Assembly (NCBI RefSeq): GCF_007992175.1
Contig: NZ_BJZT01000002.1
Coordinates: forward strand, 62,001 to 126,000
DNA length: 64,000 nucleotides
DNA from: Methylobacterium haplocladii
GTDB taxonomy: Bacteria > Pseudomonadota > Alphaproteobacteria > Rhizobiales > Beijerinckiaceae
Reading direction: 5' to 3'
Below are positions 48,309 to 57,391 of this stretch, piece by piece. Both the position numbers and the translations under genes were made by a program. Each line of letters begins with the position of its first letter. Position 1 is the stretch's first letter. The notes below the pieces were generated by a model that ran no database searches, was not told the origin of the DNA, and saw only the letters and a program-made list of their open reading frames with translations.

Positions 48309-49484
48309 ATGCGTATCACATGCGTTCATCAGGGCTACGAACTGTACGGGTCCGATAGAAGCTTCATCGAAACCGTTCGCGTGATCCGCGAGACGTGGCC
48401 TGAAGCGTCGATCGATGTGATTCTCCCGCGCCATGGCCCGATCGTCGCGCCACTGGAGCTGCTGGCCACCCGCATCCTCGTCGAGCCGCTGTGGATCCTG
48501 CGCCGCCGCGACCTGCCGCGGCTTGCGACCTTGGGGCTGCTGACCCTGCCGGTCGCCGTCGGACGGGCGGTCGTGCGGATGGCGCGCAGCGATCTCGTCT
48601 ACGTGAACACTTCGGTGGTGGCCGACTATCTCGTGGCCGCGCGATTCTTCCGCCGCCGCTGCGTGGTGCATATCCACGAGATCCCCGAAGGCTTCGTCAG
48701 GACCGTGCTGCGGGCGCTGACGCGCTGGAGCGGCTGCGGCATCATCTTCAACTCGCGGGCGACGCAGCGGGCCTTCGCGCCGAACCCCGCAAGGGCCGGA
48801 CGGGTCGTCTATAACGGCATCGCCGATCCGGGCCGGCCGAAGGGGATGGCGTATCGCGGCGACCGGCCTCTGCGACTGCTGATGCTGGGCCGGATCAGCC
48901 GCATCAAGGGCCAGGACGCAATGGTCGAGGCGATGGGCAGCCTGCCCGCCGCGATCCGTGACCGGATCGCCCTGCGGATCGTCGGCAGCGCCTTCGAGGA
49001 TGCGGAGCGCGAGCGGGCGTTGGCAGACGCCATCACCGAGGCCGAACTGGACCGGTCGATCGAACGGCTGCCGTTTACGCCGGACCCGTCCGAGCATTTC
49101 CGCTGGGCGGACATCGCGGTGGTGCCCTCCCGGCTACCCGAATCCCTCGGTCGCGTCGCGATCGAGGCGATGGCCTACGGCATTCCGCCCGTCGTCTCGG
49201 AGATTGGCGGCCTGCCAGAGGTGGTGGAAGATGGCGTCACCGGCTGGCTGGTCCCGCCCGGCGATTCCGCGGCGCTGGCACAGCGGCTGACGGCGCTGGT
49301 GACGGACCCGGCGCGTTGGGCCGGATTTCCCGCTGCGGCCCGGCAACGCTATTGCGCGATCTTCGCCGAGGAGGCCTCGGCCGCCGGCATGGTGGCCTGC
49401 TTCCGCGAGGTCCTGGACGGACGGCGAGTTGGCGCTCCGAAGGATCAGGCCAGCGGCACGCTTCCGAAGCAGCCGAGCCGGTAG
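48309..49484 (+). CDS. GT4-family glycosyltransferase
   Basis: This 391-residue group 1 glycosyltransferase has an N-terminal acceptor domain (ITCVHQGYELYGSDRSFIETVRVI). Its donor domain has RLLMLGRISRIKGQDAMVEAM, then the E-x7-E region PSRLPESLGRVAIEAMAYGIPPVVSEIGGLPEVV. It is cytosolic or membrane-peripheral and adds one sugar to the repeat unit. The 182-bp gap upstream is AT-rich near 48245-48300 and should carry its promoter. Its 3' end overlaps the opposite flavin-reductase gene by 40 nt. Confidence 0.92.
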   Translation: MRITCVHQGYELYGSDRSFIETVRVIRETWPEASIDVILPRHGPIVAPLELLATRILVEPLWILRRRDLPRLATLGLLTLPVAVGRAVVRMARSDLVYVNTSVVADYLVAARFFRRRCVVHIHEIPEGFVRTVLRALTRWSGCGIIFNSRATQRAFAPNPARAGRVVYNGIADPGRPKGMAYRGDRPLRLLMLGRISRIKGQDAMVEAMGSLPAAIRDRIALRIVGSAFEDAERERALADAITEAELDRSIERLPFTPDPSEHFRWADIAVVPSRLPESLGRVAIEAMAYGIPPVVSEIGGLPEVVEDGVTGWLVPPGDSAALAQRLTALVTDPARWAGFPAAARQRYCAIFAEEASAAGMVACFREVLDGRRVGAPKDQASGTLPKQPSR

Positions 49485-49969
49485 ACGAGGGAGCCCGATT
49501 CCTGGTGAGCTACCCGGACCTCGCGGACCGCGCCGAGCAGGATCGCGTGGCTGTGGCGCTCGATGACCTCGTCGATCTCGCAATCGACGATGGCCTGCGC
49601 CCCGGCGAGCCCGGAGGCGCCGGATCTCATGACGATCCAGTCTGCGCCCTGGTAGCGCTCGGCCCCACGCAGAGATCCGATGCCGGCGAAGCGCTCGGCC
49701 ACGGCCTGATGCTCCGCGCCGAGGATGCTCACGCAGAAGTGCCGCCGCCGGGCGATCACCGGCCAGGTCGACGAGGCGCGGTTCACGCAGACGAGCATGG
49801 TCGGCGGATCGACGGAGAGCGAGACCGCCGAGGTCGCCGTGAGGCCGACGCGTTCGTCTCCCGAGCCGGCTGTGACGACGACGACTCCCCCGGTGAGCCG
49901 GCGCATGGCCATCTTCAGCAGGGCGGCGCTCGTAGGCGGAGGGGGGATGTCTCGGACCGAAATGTTCAT
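49445..49969 (-). CDS. Flavin reductase-domain protein
   Basis: This 174-residue flavin-reductase-like protein (HpaC type) has MAMRRLTGGVVVVTAG, the FMN-binding GLTATSAVSLSVDPPTMLVCVN, RRHFCVSILGAEHQAVAERFAG and the His of IERHSHAILLGAV. Such proteins supply reduced FMN/FAD to a separate monooxygenase. None is obvious in the window, but the ACAD-like protein at 34.8 kb is a speculative partner. The ATG at 49969 follows AGGAGAGGG. It overlaps the convergent glycosyltransferase. Confidence 0.88.
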   Translation of the reverse strand: MNISVRDIPPPPTSAALLKMAMRRLTGGVVVVTAGSGDERVGLTATSAVSLSVDPPTMLVCVNRASSTWPVIARRRHFCVSILGAEHQAVAERFAGIGSLRGAERYQGADWIVMRSGASGLAGAQAIVDCEIDEVIERHSHAILLGAVREVRVAHQESGSLVYRLGCFGSVPLA

Positions 49970-50130
49970 CGCCCTCTCCTGCTCCGCGACCAACCCTGCC
50001 GACGGTCCGACCGGAGGGAACGCGCGTTCGCCCCGATCGGCCCCCAGACCCTTTGCCACGCTGCCCGCGCCCGGAAACGCCATGGTCCGCCGCCTGTTCG
50101 CGACGGCCGCCGTCTGTGCGCCGGCGGCTT

Positions 50131-51573
50131 TCATTCCGCAGGCGCCGAATAGGCCGGCGCGTAGGTAGCGCGTATCGGCACCGCGGTCTCCCTGCGCCCG
50201 GTCGGGACGTCCTCGTGCGGTGCCGCGGCCTCCGCGACGGCCGCGGCCGCTTCCAGGACCCGTTTGTCCGCCCGGCGCGCAAACTTGCGGAAGGCGATGG
50301 CCGACCCGAGGACGACGGCGAGCTCGGAGGCCGCCAACCCGGCCAGCGCGTAGTGCGGCGGCAGGGTCAGCAGCATCGGGATCATGATCGTGAAACCGAT
50401 GCAGGCGGCGGCGATCGCGCCCCAGGCGATGGTGCGGAACGCCGCCGACGCTTCGAGATAGGCGCGGGGGATGGCGTAGAGCAGCGAGATCGCGACCACG
50501 CCCCACACGGCGAAGCCGATCAGGTTCATCGGCTCGTGGCTGAACCGCCCCTTGAAGAGATAATGCTCGATGATCGGCAGCGCGCCCCACATCGCCAATC
50601 CGTAGATCAGGCTCGCGATGGCGATCACCGCTGTGGACCGCACCACGATCCGGTAGGCCGCGCTGGTGCGGCCCTGCGCCAGCAGCCCGGTCACCTCGGC
50701 GAGCGCCATGTTGGTGAGCGCGTTGGTCGGGATGCGCAGCGGCGCGAAGAGCACGAGCGTGGCGGCGATCGGCGCATAGGCCGCCGGGCCGACGATGGCT
50801 GCGAAGGCCAGCGTGAGCCCCTGGCCCTGGACGGTGATGCTGGTCACCCCAGTCAGCGACCAGAGCAGCGTGCGCCAGAGCGAGAGGTAACGGCGCCAGA
50901 GCGATCGGCGCAGGGTGATGCGGAGCGGCTGGCGCAGGGCGAAGTACGACACGGCGATGCCGCAGGCATGGGCGAACGCGAGCGACAGGAAGGCGTGGTC
51001 GAGGACGGCGGTGTCGCTGCCATGCAGGGTGAGCAGCGCGAACAGCAGTCCGACGCCCGCATAGACGGCATCGCTCATCCCCGCGATCCGCGCGGATTTC
51101 CGCGCCAGCAGGACGATCCGCAGATAACTCCGGAAGGCATAGAGGGCGATGAAGGCTCCCGCGGCGAGCGCTCCGTAGGCGCCGATCACCGCACCGAGGA
51201 TGGCCGTCGCGAGAAGGCCCATGCCCAGCGCGACGACGAGCGCGCCGGAGCCGAACACGATGTCGTAGCCGCGCTCCGCCGGGCGGCCGAGGCTGCGCGA
51301 CAGGAAGAGTGTCGCCGGCACCGCGACCAGCGCCCGGATATAGGCGATGCCAACCGCACCGCTCGTGAACACGATCGCGAACAGCCCGTAATCGTGCTGG
51401 CTCAGTGTCCGCACGAGCACGACGTTCAGCACGAAGTGGAACAGGCTCTGGATCAATTCGCCGGACAGGATCACGGCGAACCGGCTGCCGAACCCGCCGC
51501 GGGGCGCTGCGCCGACCGTCGCAGGGGCCCGCGACAGACGTCCGAGCACCGAAGACTTCAAGGCCTGGATCAT
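50131..51573 (-). CDS. Polysaccharide flippase (Wzx/MATE-like)
   Basis: This 480-residue membrane protein has about 12 helices: FAVILSGELIQSLFHFVLNVVLVRTLSQHDYGLFAIVF at the start, and FRSYLRIVLLARKSARIAG and GQGLTLAFAAIVGPAAYAPIAATLVLFAPLRIP as later blocks. The pattern fits polysaccharide exporters that flip lipid-linked repeat units. A charged tail of about 50 residues with RRADKRVLEAAAAVAEAAA follows. The start at 51573 is chosen on family length; its ribosome site is weak. Confidence 0.88.
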   Translation of the reverse strand: MIQALKSSVLGRLSRAPATVGAAPRGGFGSRFAVILSGELIQSLFHFVLNVVLVRTLSQHDYGLFAIVFTSGAVGIAYIRALVAVPATLFLSRSLGRPAERGYDIVFGSGALVVALGMGLLATAILGAVIGAYGALAAGAFIALYAFRSYLRIVLLARKSARIAGMSDAVYAGVGLLFALLTLHGSDTAVLDHAFLSLAFAHACGIAVSYFALRQPLRITLRRSLWRRYLSLWRTLLWSLTGVTSITVQGQGLTLAFAAIVGPAAYAPIAATLVLFAPLRIPTNALTNMALAEVTGLLAQGRTSAAYRIVVRSTAVIAIASLIYGLAMWGALPIIEHYLFKGRFSHEPMNLIGFAVWGVVAISLLYAIPRAYLEASAAFRTIAWGAIAAACIGFTIMIPMLLTLPPHYALAGLAASELAVVLGSAIAFRKFARRADKRVLEAAAAVAEAAAPHEDVPTGRRETAVPIRATYAPAYSAPAE

Positions 51574-51838
51574 GTTGCAGGAAACCGCATTGCAAGGGTT
51601 CGCATGACGTCGTTCACCCCTCCCGAAAACATTTAACGTCGCCTCACTAGAGTGAGGCCCTATTCGAGTGGCGATCCGAACTCGTCGAACCCGTGCAGAA
51701 ATGGCAAACGAGCGTATTCGAAGCCTGCGGTTGCAAGATCGAGACCCGGGGCGCGGCGGAGCGGCCGTTCGGATCCGGCACGCTTTTCGGTAAAGGCGTC
51801 CGGCCGGCGTGTCGTTCGGAGACAAGCGAAGGCGAGCG

Positions 51839-52747
51839 ATGACGACGATCCGAGACGCTTCATCGGCCCCAGCCGCAGCCGCAGCCGCGTCCGCGACGAC
51901 CGAACCGCGCCCGGGCGTGCGTTGCCGTCGTGTCGGGCCGGCCGACATCGATGCTCTGGGGCTGCTTCTGACGCAGGGCTTTCCGGCCCGCAGCCTCGTG
52001 GACTGGCGCAGATCCCTGACGCAGCTCCGTGCCTGGACGGAGGCGGAGCGTTTGCCCGGTCTCGGTTTCGTGCTGGCGGACGGAGACGCCCTCGTCGGTT
52101 GCCTTCTGACGCTCTACGGAGCCGGGGGTACACGCTGCAACATGTCGAGCTGGTACGTCGAGGAGGGCTACCGCCGCTTCGGCACCATGCTGGTCAGCGC
52201 CGCCCTGCGCGACCGATCGATCACCTACGTCAACATCTCCTCGGAGCGTCACACCCGGCCGATCATCGAGGCGCAAGGGTTCCGCCGCTATACCGAGGGC
52301 GTGATGCTCGCGGCACCCTTGGCGTCGCTGGCAGGGCTCGGACGCGCGACGATATCCGCGGGGCGTCCGGGTGCCGACGTGACCGTCGATCCCGCCGAAG
52401 CCGCGCTGATGGAGCATCACGCGGCACTCGGCTGCATCACCTTCTGGTGCGTCGCCGACGGGCGAGCCTATCCGTTCGTGGTGGCGCGCCGGCTGATCAA
52501 GGGGCGCCTGCCGATCGCGCAGATCGTCTATTGCGCGGAAGCCTTGGACTGGCGCCGGCTGTCGCATGCAGTCGGACGCGCCCTCGCCCGGCACGGCCTG
52601 TTCCTGCTCCTGCTCGACGCGCAGGGCGCGGTGCCCGGCCTGCCCGGTCGCTTCCTGGCCGGGCGCATGCCGAAATACGCGCGCGGACCCGTCACCCCAC
52701 GCTGCGGCGACCTTGCCTATACCGAGGCCGCGGTCATCGGGACTTGA
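51839..52747 (+). CDS. GNAT-like protein of polysaccharide locus, paralogue A
   Basis: This 302-residue protein is of unknown exact function. The N-terminal ~150 residues look like a GNAT acyltransferase domain: RRVGPADIDALGLLLTQGFPARS, then RCNMSSWYVEEGYRRFG, SITYVNISSERHTRPIIEAQGFRRYTEG. The C-terminal part, RHGLFLLLLDAQGAVPGLPGRF and the ending GDLAYTE, is shared with the protein at 54990. The pair brackets a thiamine-diphosphate enzyme. It may acylate a sugar or an intermediate (inference). The ATG at 51839 is chosen; a GTG at 51809 is possible. Confidence 0.7.
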   Translation: MTTIRDASSAPAAAAAASATTEPRPGVRCRRVGPADIDALGLLLTQGFPARSLVDWRRSLTQLRAWTEAERLPGLGFVLADGDALVGCLLTLYGAGGTRCNMSSWYVEEGYRRFGTMLVSAALRDRSITYVNISSERHTRPIIEAQGFRRYTEGVMLAAPLASLAGLGRATISAGRPGADVTVDPAEAALMEHHAALGCITFWCVADGRAYPFVVARRLIKGRLPIAQIVYCAEALDWRRLSHAVGRALARHGLFLLLLDAQGAVPGLPGRFLAGRMPKYARGPVTPRCGDLAYTEAAVIGT

Positions 52748-52908
52748 GATCACCGGCAGGCCGACGCGTTCTCCAAATCTTCACGGCCTGAGCGCTACGC
52801 CTGTACGGCGCGGCACCGACGGGCGAAGTGTTCCGGCGCAGGATACGGGACAATCCACATGGTCCCGGCATCCGTAAGAGGCTCGCCCGCGACGGTCCGG
52901 ATCGCACC

Positions 52909-54606
52909 ATGCTCGACCAAGACGTCTCCAACGGTCCCATCGCGAGCCGCAGCGCGGCCCAGGCGCTGGTGGATCAGCTTGCCGCGAACGGCGTCGACCA
53001 CGTCTTCACGGTGCCCGGCGAGAGCTTCCTGCCGGTGCTCGACGCCCTCTACGAATCGCGCATCCAGATCACGGTCTGCCGCCAGGAAGGCGGCGTCGCG
53101 ATGATGGCGGAGGCCTACGGCAAGGCGACGGGCCGGCCCGGCATCTGCTTCGTGACCCGTGGACCCGGCGCGACCAACGCCTCGGCCGGCATCCACATCG
53201 CACAGCAGGATTCGACGCCGCTGATCATGTTCGTCGGCCAGATCGAACGCCATCTGCGCGACCGCGAGGCCTGGCAGGAGGTCGATTACCGCGCCGCCTT
53301 CGGCCCGATCGCCAAATGGGCCACCGAGATCGACGACGCGGCGCGTGTGCCGGAATACGTCTCGCGCGCATTCCATGCAGCAACCGGGGGCAGGCCGGGT
53401 CCGGTGGTGATCGCGTTGCCGAAGGACATGCTGAAGGATGCCTGTCCAGGCCCGCTCGCCGCACCCTGGCGCCCGGTCGAGGCCGCCCCCGGGCACGAGG
53501 AGATCGAGCAGCTCGCGGCGTTACTCTCGGAGGCTGAACGGCCCTTCCTGCTGCTCGGCGGCAGCCGCTGGAGCGAGGCGGCCTATCGCGACATCCACGC
53601 CTTCGCCGACCGTTTCGACCTGCCGGTCGCCACGAGCTACCGCCGGCTGCCGTTGTTCGATCCTCTGCACCCGGCCTATGCCGGCGATCTCGGGTTGGCG
53701 GCCAACCCGAAGCTCGTCGCGCGAGCCAAAGCGGCCGACCTGCTGATCGTGCTGGGCGGACGCCTCGGCGAAGTCCCGAGCCAGGGCTACGAGCTCATCG
53801 ACATCCCGAACCCGCGCAGCCGGCTCGTCCACGTCCATCCGGGTTCGGAGGAACTCGGACGGGTCTACGTCCCGCATCTCGCGATCAACGCCGCGCCCAA
53901 CCGCATGGCGGCGGCTCTGGCGCGCCTCGATGCGCCTGCAACGGTGCCGTGGGCGAAACAGACCCGCGCGGCCCATGCCGACTATCTCGCCTGGAGCGAG
54001 AAGGCGACACCGCAGCCCGGCGACGTGAACCTCGGCGCGGTGATGATCCACCTGCGCGAGACGCTGCCGCCCGACGCGATCCTCTGCAACGGTGCCGGCA
54101 ACTACGCGGCCTGGATCCACCGCTACTACCGCTTCCGGCAGCGCGCCACGCATCTCGCGCCGACCTCGGGCTCGATGGGTTACGGCGTGCCGGCGGCGGT
54201 CGGGATCAAGCGGATCTATCCGGAGCGCACGGTGATCTCGCTCGCGGGCGACGGCGACTTCCTGATGAACGGGCAGGAATTCGCCACCGCCGTCCAGTAC
54301 GATCTGCCCATCGTCTGCATCATCTGCGACAATGCCAGCTACGGCACCATCCGCATGCACCAAGAGCGGGATTTTCCCGGCCGCGTCGCAGCGACCGACC
54401 TGCGCAACCCGGATTTTGCCGCCTATGCCCGCGCTTTCGGCGGCTTCGGCATCACGGTGGAGCGTACCGCGGATTTCCCGGCCGCGCTGGAGGCGGCACT
54501 CGCCTCGGGCCAGCCGTCCATCATCCATCTGAAGATGTCGACCGACGCGATCTCGCCCGGCATGAGCCTGACCGCAATCCGCGAGAAGGCGCTGGCCGGG
54601 AGGTGA
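52909..54606 (+). CDS. Thiamine-diphosphate-dependent enzyme (acetolactate synthase-like)
   Basis: This 565-residue protein has three ThDP-enzyme domains. They carry the catalytic Glu60 in CRQEGGVAMMAEAYG, a central FAD/nucleotide-like domain, and the C-terminal Mg-ThDP motif LAGDGDFLMNGQEFATA...CDNASYG. It resembles large subunits of acetolactate synthase, but no small subunit is near. It may be a decarboxylase, a carboligase or a benzoylformate-type enzyme. Its position between two GNAT-like paralogues in a polysaccharide locus suggests it makes an acyl or keto precursor. ATG at 52909; a longer frame from 52828 adds an improbable Arg-rich leader. Confidence 0.88.
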   Translation: MLDQDVSNGPIASRSAAQALVDQLAANGVDHVFTVPGESFLPVLDALYESRIQITVCRQEGGVAMMAEAYGKATGRPGICFVTRGPGATNASAGIHIAQQDSTPLIMFVGQIERHLRDREAWQEVDYRAAFGPIAKWATEIDDAARVPEYVSRAFHAATGGRPGPVVIALPKDMLKDACPGPLAAPWRPVEAAPGHEEIEQLAALLSEAERPFLLLGGSRWSEAAYRDIHAFADRFDLPVATSYRRLPLFDPLHPAYAGDLGLAANPKLVARAKAADLLIVLGGRLGEVPSQGYELIDIPNPRSRLVHVHPGSEELGRVYVPHLAINAAPNRMAAALARLDAPATVPWAKQTRAAHADYLAWSEKATPQPGDVNLGAVMIHLRETLPPDAILCNGAGNYAAWIHRYYRFRQRATHLAPTSGSMGYGVPAAVGIKRIYPERTVISLAGDGDFLMNGQEFATAVQYDLPIVCIICDNASYGTIRMHQERDFPGRVAATDLRNPDFAAYARAFGGFGITVERTADFPAALEAALASGQPSIIHLKMSTDAISPGMSLTAIREKALAGR

Positions 54607-54989
54607 ACCGGGCCGCGTACCGTCTCACGTGATACCACTTCCGGCGTATCGGATCGGAGCCTTCTTCGTCTTTGCAAGAGTAGCGAAGCAACCCAGGGCC
54701 ACACCCGCAACGTCAGTACGTTGGCGCCGGATCGCTTCGACTTTGCCTCGCAATGACGGCTGAGCCTGAAGGACACGATGTCCGAACGCATCAGCCGGCG
54801 GCGGTCCGGCAGGTCGGCAACGGGCGCAGCGAAACTCGGTAACGGACGCCTCGTCGCGCGCCTTAACCAAGAATTAGCGGGCGAAGTCTCATCTTTGCTC
54901 CGGTCATCCGCGGACCGTCCCAGCGCCAGCCACAACCCAGCAGGCCACGTACGCGCTGCGGGTACAGGTCCAGGGGTGAGTACCCTGTC
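54607..54989. other. Intergenic stretch carrying a palindromic repeat
   Basis: No gene is seen in the 383 bp between the ThDP enzyme and GNAT-like paralogue B. It contains the dispersed repeat at 54668-54758 and possible promoter sequence upstream of 54990. Confidence 0.4.
54668..54758. repeat. Palindromic dispersed repeat, copy 2 (degenerate)
   Basis: Related to copy 1 at 21309: the shared core AGCGAAGCAA...CCCAGGGCCACAC and the loop CAACGTCAG...GTTGGC. The arms GCAAGAGTAGCGAAGC and GCTTCGACTTTGCCTCGCAA are imperfectly complementary, consistent with decay. Confidence 0.7.
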
Positions 54990-55925
54990 ATGAACATGAT
55001 CGTAGCCGAACCGGCACAAAAAGCCGCCGCGATCCCGGCCAATGCCGCTGCCCTGCGCTGCCGGATGATCGAGGAGACCGACCGCGACGCGGTCGTCGCG
55101 CTGTTGTGCAAGGGCTTCTCCGGCCGATCGGAAGCGCATTGGCGCCGGGGTCTGGAGCGCCACATCGCCCGCGGCGTGCCGGACGGCGTGCCGCGCTACG
55201 GCTACCTGCTCGAACGCGACGGCGCCGTGGTCGGCGTGCTGCTCACGCTCTACACGCGGATCGAGGACGGTGCCGGCTCGCACCTGCGCTGCAACCTGTC
55301 GAGCTGGTACGTGGAGCCGGCCGTCCGGGCCGCGGCCACGCTCCTCGACGGGCGCGCCATGCGCGACAAGTCCGTAACCTATCTCAACATCTCACCGACC
55401 GTTCACACCAGGGCGATGCATCGGGCTCGCGGTTTTCGGGCCTACGCCGACGGGCAATTGCTTGCGGCCCCGGCTCTGAGCCGGATCCGGCGCGGGCAGC
55501 GAGTCGAGACTCTCGCAGACGCGAACCTCGCGCTGCTGCCCCCGCGGGAACAGGCGATCGCCCGTGACCACGCGGGCTACGGCTGCCTCGTGCTGGTCTG
55601 CCGCGAAGGCAATGCGGCCCAGGCCGTCGTCCTGCAGCCGCATCGCATCAAGGCCCTTCCGCGCTGGTCGGCGAGCCCCACCCTCCCCTGCTATCAACTC
55701 GTCTATGGCCCGGCGGGCGAAACCCTCGGACGCTGGCTCGGAGCGCTCGGCCGCCACCTGCTGTTCCGGCACGGCATCCCGCTTCTGTTCCTCGATGCGA
55801 ACGGCCCGATGCCAGGCGTGGTCGGCCGCTACATCCACGACCGCGCTCCGCGCTACGCGAAGGGACCGCACCCCGTCCCGGTCGGGGACCTCAGCTACAC
55901 GGAGCAGGTTCTGTTCGGCGAGTGA
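54990..55925 (+). CDS. GNAT-like protein of polysaccharide locus, paralogue B
   Basis: This 311-residue paralogue of the 51839 product matches it along its length: CRMIEETDRDAVVALLCKGFSGRS, RCNLSSWYVEPAVRAAA, VTYLNISPTVHTRAMHRARGFRAYADG, RHGIPLLFLDANGPMPGVVGRY, and the end GDLSYTEQVLFGE. A GNAT-type acyl transfer is plausible from the N-terminal half. The C-terminal half I cannot name. The ATG at 54990 is chosen. It ends 33 bp from the opposing aminotransferase gene. Confidence 0.7.
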   Translation: MNMIVAEPAQKAAAIPANAAALRCRMIEETDRDAVVALLCKGFSGRSEAHWRRGLERHIARGVPDGVPRYGYLLERDGAVVGVLLTLYTRIEDGAGSHLRCNLSSWYVEPAVRAAATLLDGRAMRDKSVTYLNISPTVHTRAMHRARGFRAYADGQLLAAPALSRIRRGQRVETLADANLALLPPREQAIARDHAGYGCLVLVCREGNAAQAVVLQPHRIKALPRWSASPTLPCYQLVYGPAGETLGRWLGALGRHLLFRHGIPLLFLDANGPMPGVVGRYIHDRAPRYAKGPHPVPVGDLSYTEQVLFGE

Positions 55926-55957
55926 GCGGGCGGCGCCCGTCGCCGACGGCACCATCG

Positions 55958-56815
55958 CTAGCGGTGTGCGAACTCCCAGTAGAGCTTGCGCGCGAGACGG
56001 AAGATCGGACCCGGCTCGAAGCGGGCGTCGTCGAGCCCGATGACCGGGGCCACCTTCGCGAAGTTGCCCGCGGTGAAGACCTCGTCCGCCTGCAGGAAGT
56101 CGTCGTAGAGCAGCGTCTTCTCGACGACGGCGACCCCCTCCGCGCGCAACAGCGCGATTACGCGGGCGCGAGTGATGCCCGCGAGGAAGGTACCGTTCGG
56201 CACCGGCGTGTAGACGATGCCGTCGCGGGCGAAGAAGGCGTTGGCGTTGGCGAATTCCGCGATGTTGCCGAGACCGTCGCACATCAGGCAGTTGCCGAAG
56301 CCGCGCGAGAGCGCTTCCGTCAGCGCTCTCGCGCCGTTCGGGTAGAGGCAGCCGGCCTTGGCGTCCACGGGCGCCATCTCGATCGATGGACGCCGGAACG
56401 GCGAGAGGGTCGCCCGCACGCCGGTCGGCAGCGGCATCGGGGCGACGTAGATGGACAGGCACCAGTTGGTGGTCTCGGGGTCGAACCGCACGCCGCCCGC
56501 GAAGCCGGATTCCGCCCAGTACATCGGGCGGATGTAGAGCTCGGCATCGTGCGGGAATCGGGCGAGCCCATCTCGGACCAGCCCGTCCCATTGCTCGACG
56601 CTCACCTTCGGCTTGAGACCCAAAGCCTCCGCCGAACGGTTCACCCGCGCCAGGTGCAGCTCAAGATCGGGCGTAACACCTTCGAAGGCGCGGGCTCCGT
56701 CGAAGACGGTCGAGCCGAGCCACGCGCCATGCGTGCGCGGCCCCATCAGGCGGACGTTGCCGGAGTGCCAATCGCCCTCGAAGAACGTCCAAGTGTCCGT
56801 GTCCGGTGTCGACAT
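55958..56815 (-). CDS. Class IV PLP aminotransferase (branched-chain type)
   Basis: This 285-residue aminotransferase is of the BCAT/D-alanine aminotransferase fold. It has GSTVFDGARAFEG, the PLP Lys153 in PVDAKAGCLYPN, LCDGLGNIAEFANANAFF and the late FTAGNFAKVAPV. It moves amino groups between branched-chain or related keto acids and glutamate. The exact substrate is not readable, and aminodeoxychorismate-type relatives are possible. It is a single gene on the minus strand, with the cupin gene 111 bp upstream on the same strand. Confidence 0.9.
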   Translation of the reverse strand: MSTPDTDTWTFFEGDWHSGNVRLMGPRTHGAWLGSTVFDGARAFEGVTPDLELHLARVNRSAEALGLKPKVSVEQWDGLVRDGLARFPHDAELYIRPMYWAESGFAGGVRFDPETTNWCLSIYVAPMPLPTGVRATLSPFRRPSIEMAPVDAKAGCLYPNGARALTEALSRGFGNCLMCDGLGNIAEFANANAFFARDGIVYTPVPNGTFLAGITRARVIALLRAEGVAVVEKTLLYDDFLQADEVFTAGNFAKVAPVIGLDDARFEPGPIFRLARKLYWEFAHR

Positions 56816-56926
56816 CGCTCGGGTTTCGCCTCGGCTGCACCGCGTTCGGCGACCCGGTCCGTCACGGCCGGGTCGCGAGGCCGCGCCTGACGCGCGGCTG
56901 GTGGATTCGACGGGTGGCGCCGAGGT

Positions 56927-57391
56927 TCAGGCCGCGCCCAAGCCGACCTGGAAGCCGCCCGGCTTGGCGGTGTTCTTGCCCGTGAGGATACGCTTGATCT
57001 TGCCGAAGGCCCGCAGCGGGAAGGTCATCAGCCAGGGCTGCGTCTTCCGGCAGAAGGCGACCTTCCGCACGTATGTCTCGACATGCCAGTGGCAGACCGC
57101 CCCACGGGGCAGGAACAGCACGTCGCCGGGACCGAAGGTCTTGGCCGGCCCGTGGCCGTCGCTGATCGTCGCCGAGCCTTCGAGGAAGTAGATCGTCTCG
57201 TCGATGTCGTAGATCCACTCGAACTTGCCCGCGGTGCAATCCCAGATCAGCGTGCTGGCCATACCGTCGGCGCCGCTCGACAGCGTGGCGTTGCGTGCCA
57301 TCGGATTGCCCTCGCGGATCCAGCTCGGCTCGATCGGTGCCGGCGCCAGCTCGACGGTGGTCACGGACGGGATCATCGGTTTGGTCTTCAA
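56927..57391 (-). CDS. Cupin-domain protein (DUF861-like)
   Basis: This 154-residue single-domain cupin has FEWIYDIDETIYFLEGSATI (cupin motif 1 with Glu but a poor His set) and GPGDVLFLPRGAVCHWHVETYV (motif 2 with His). The metal site may be atypical. Related DUF861 proteins include ureidoglycine aminohydrolase, but no allantoin genes are near. The ATG at 57391 is preceded by GAGACCGTC. It may be co-transcribed with the aminotransferase. Confidence 0.85.
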   Translation of the reverse strand: MKTKPMIPSVTTVELAPAPIEPSWIREGNPMARNATLSSGADGMASTLIWDCTAGKFEWIYDIDETIYFLEGSATISDGHGPAKTFGPGDVLFLPRGAVCHWHVETYVRKVAFCRKTQPWLMTFPLRAFGKIKRILTGKNTAKPGGFQVGLGAA

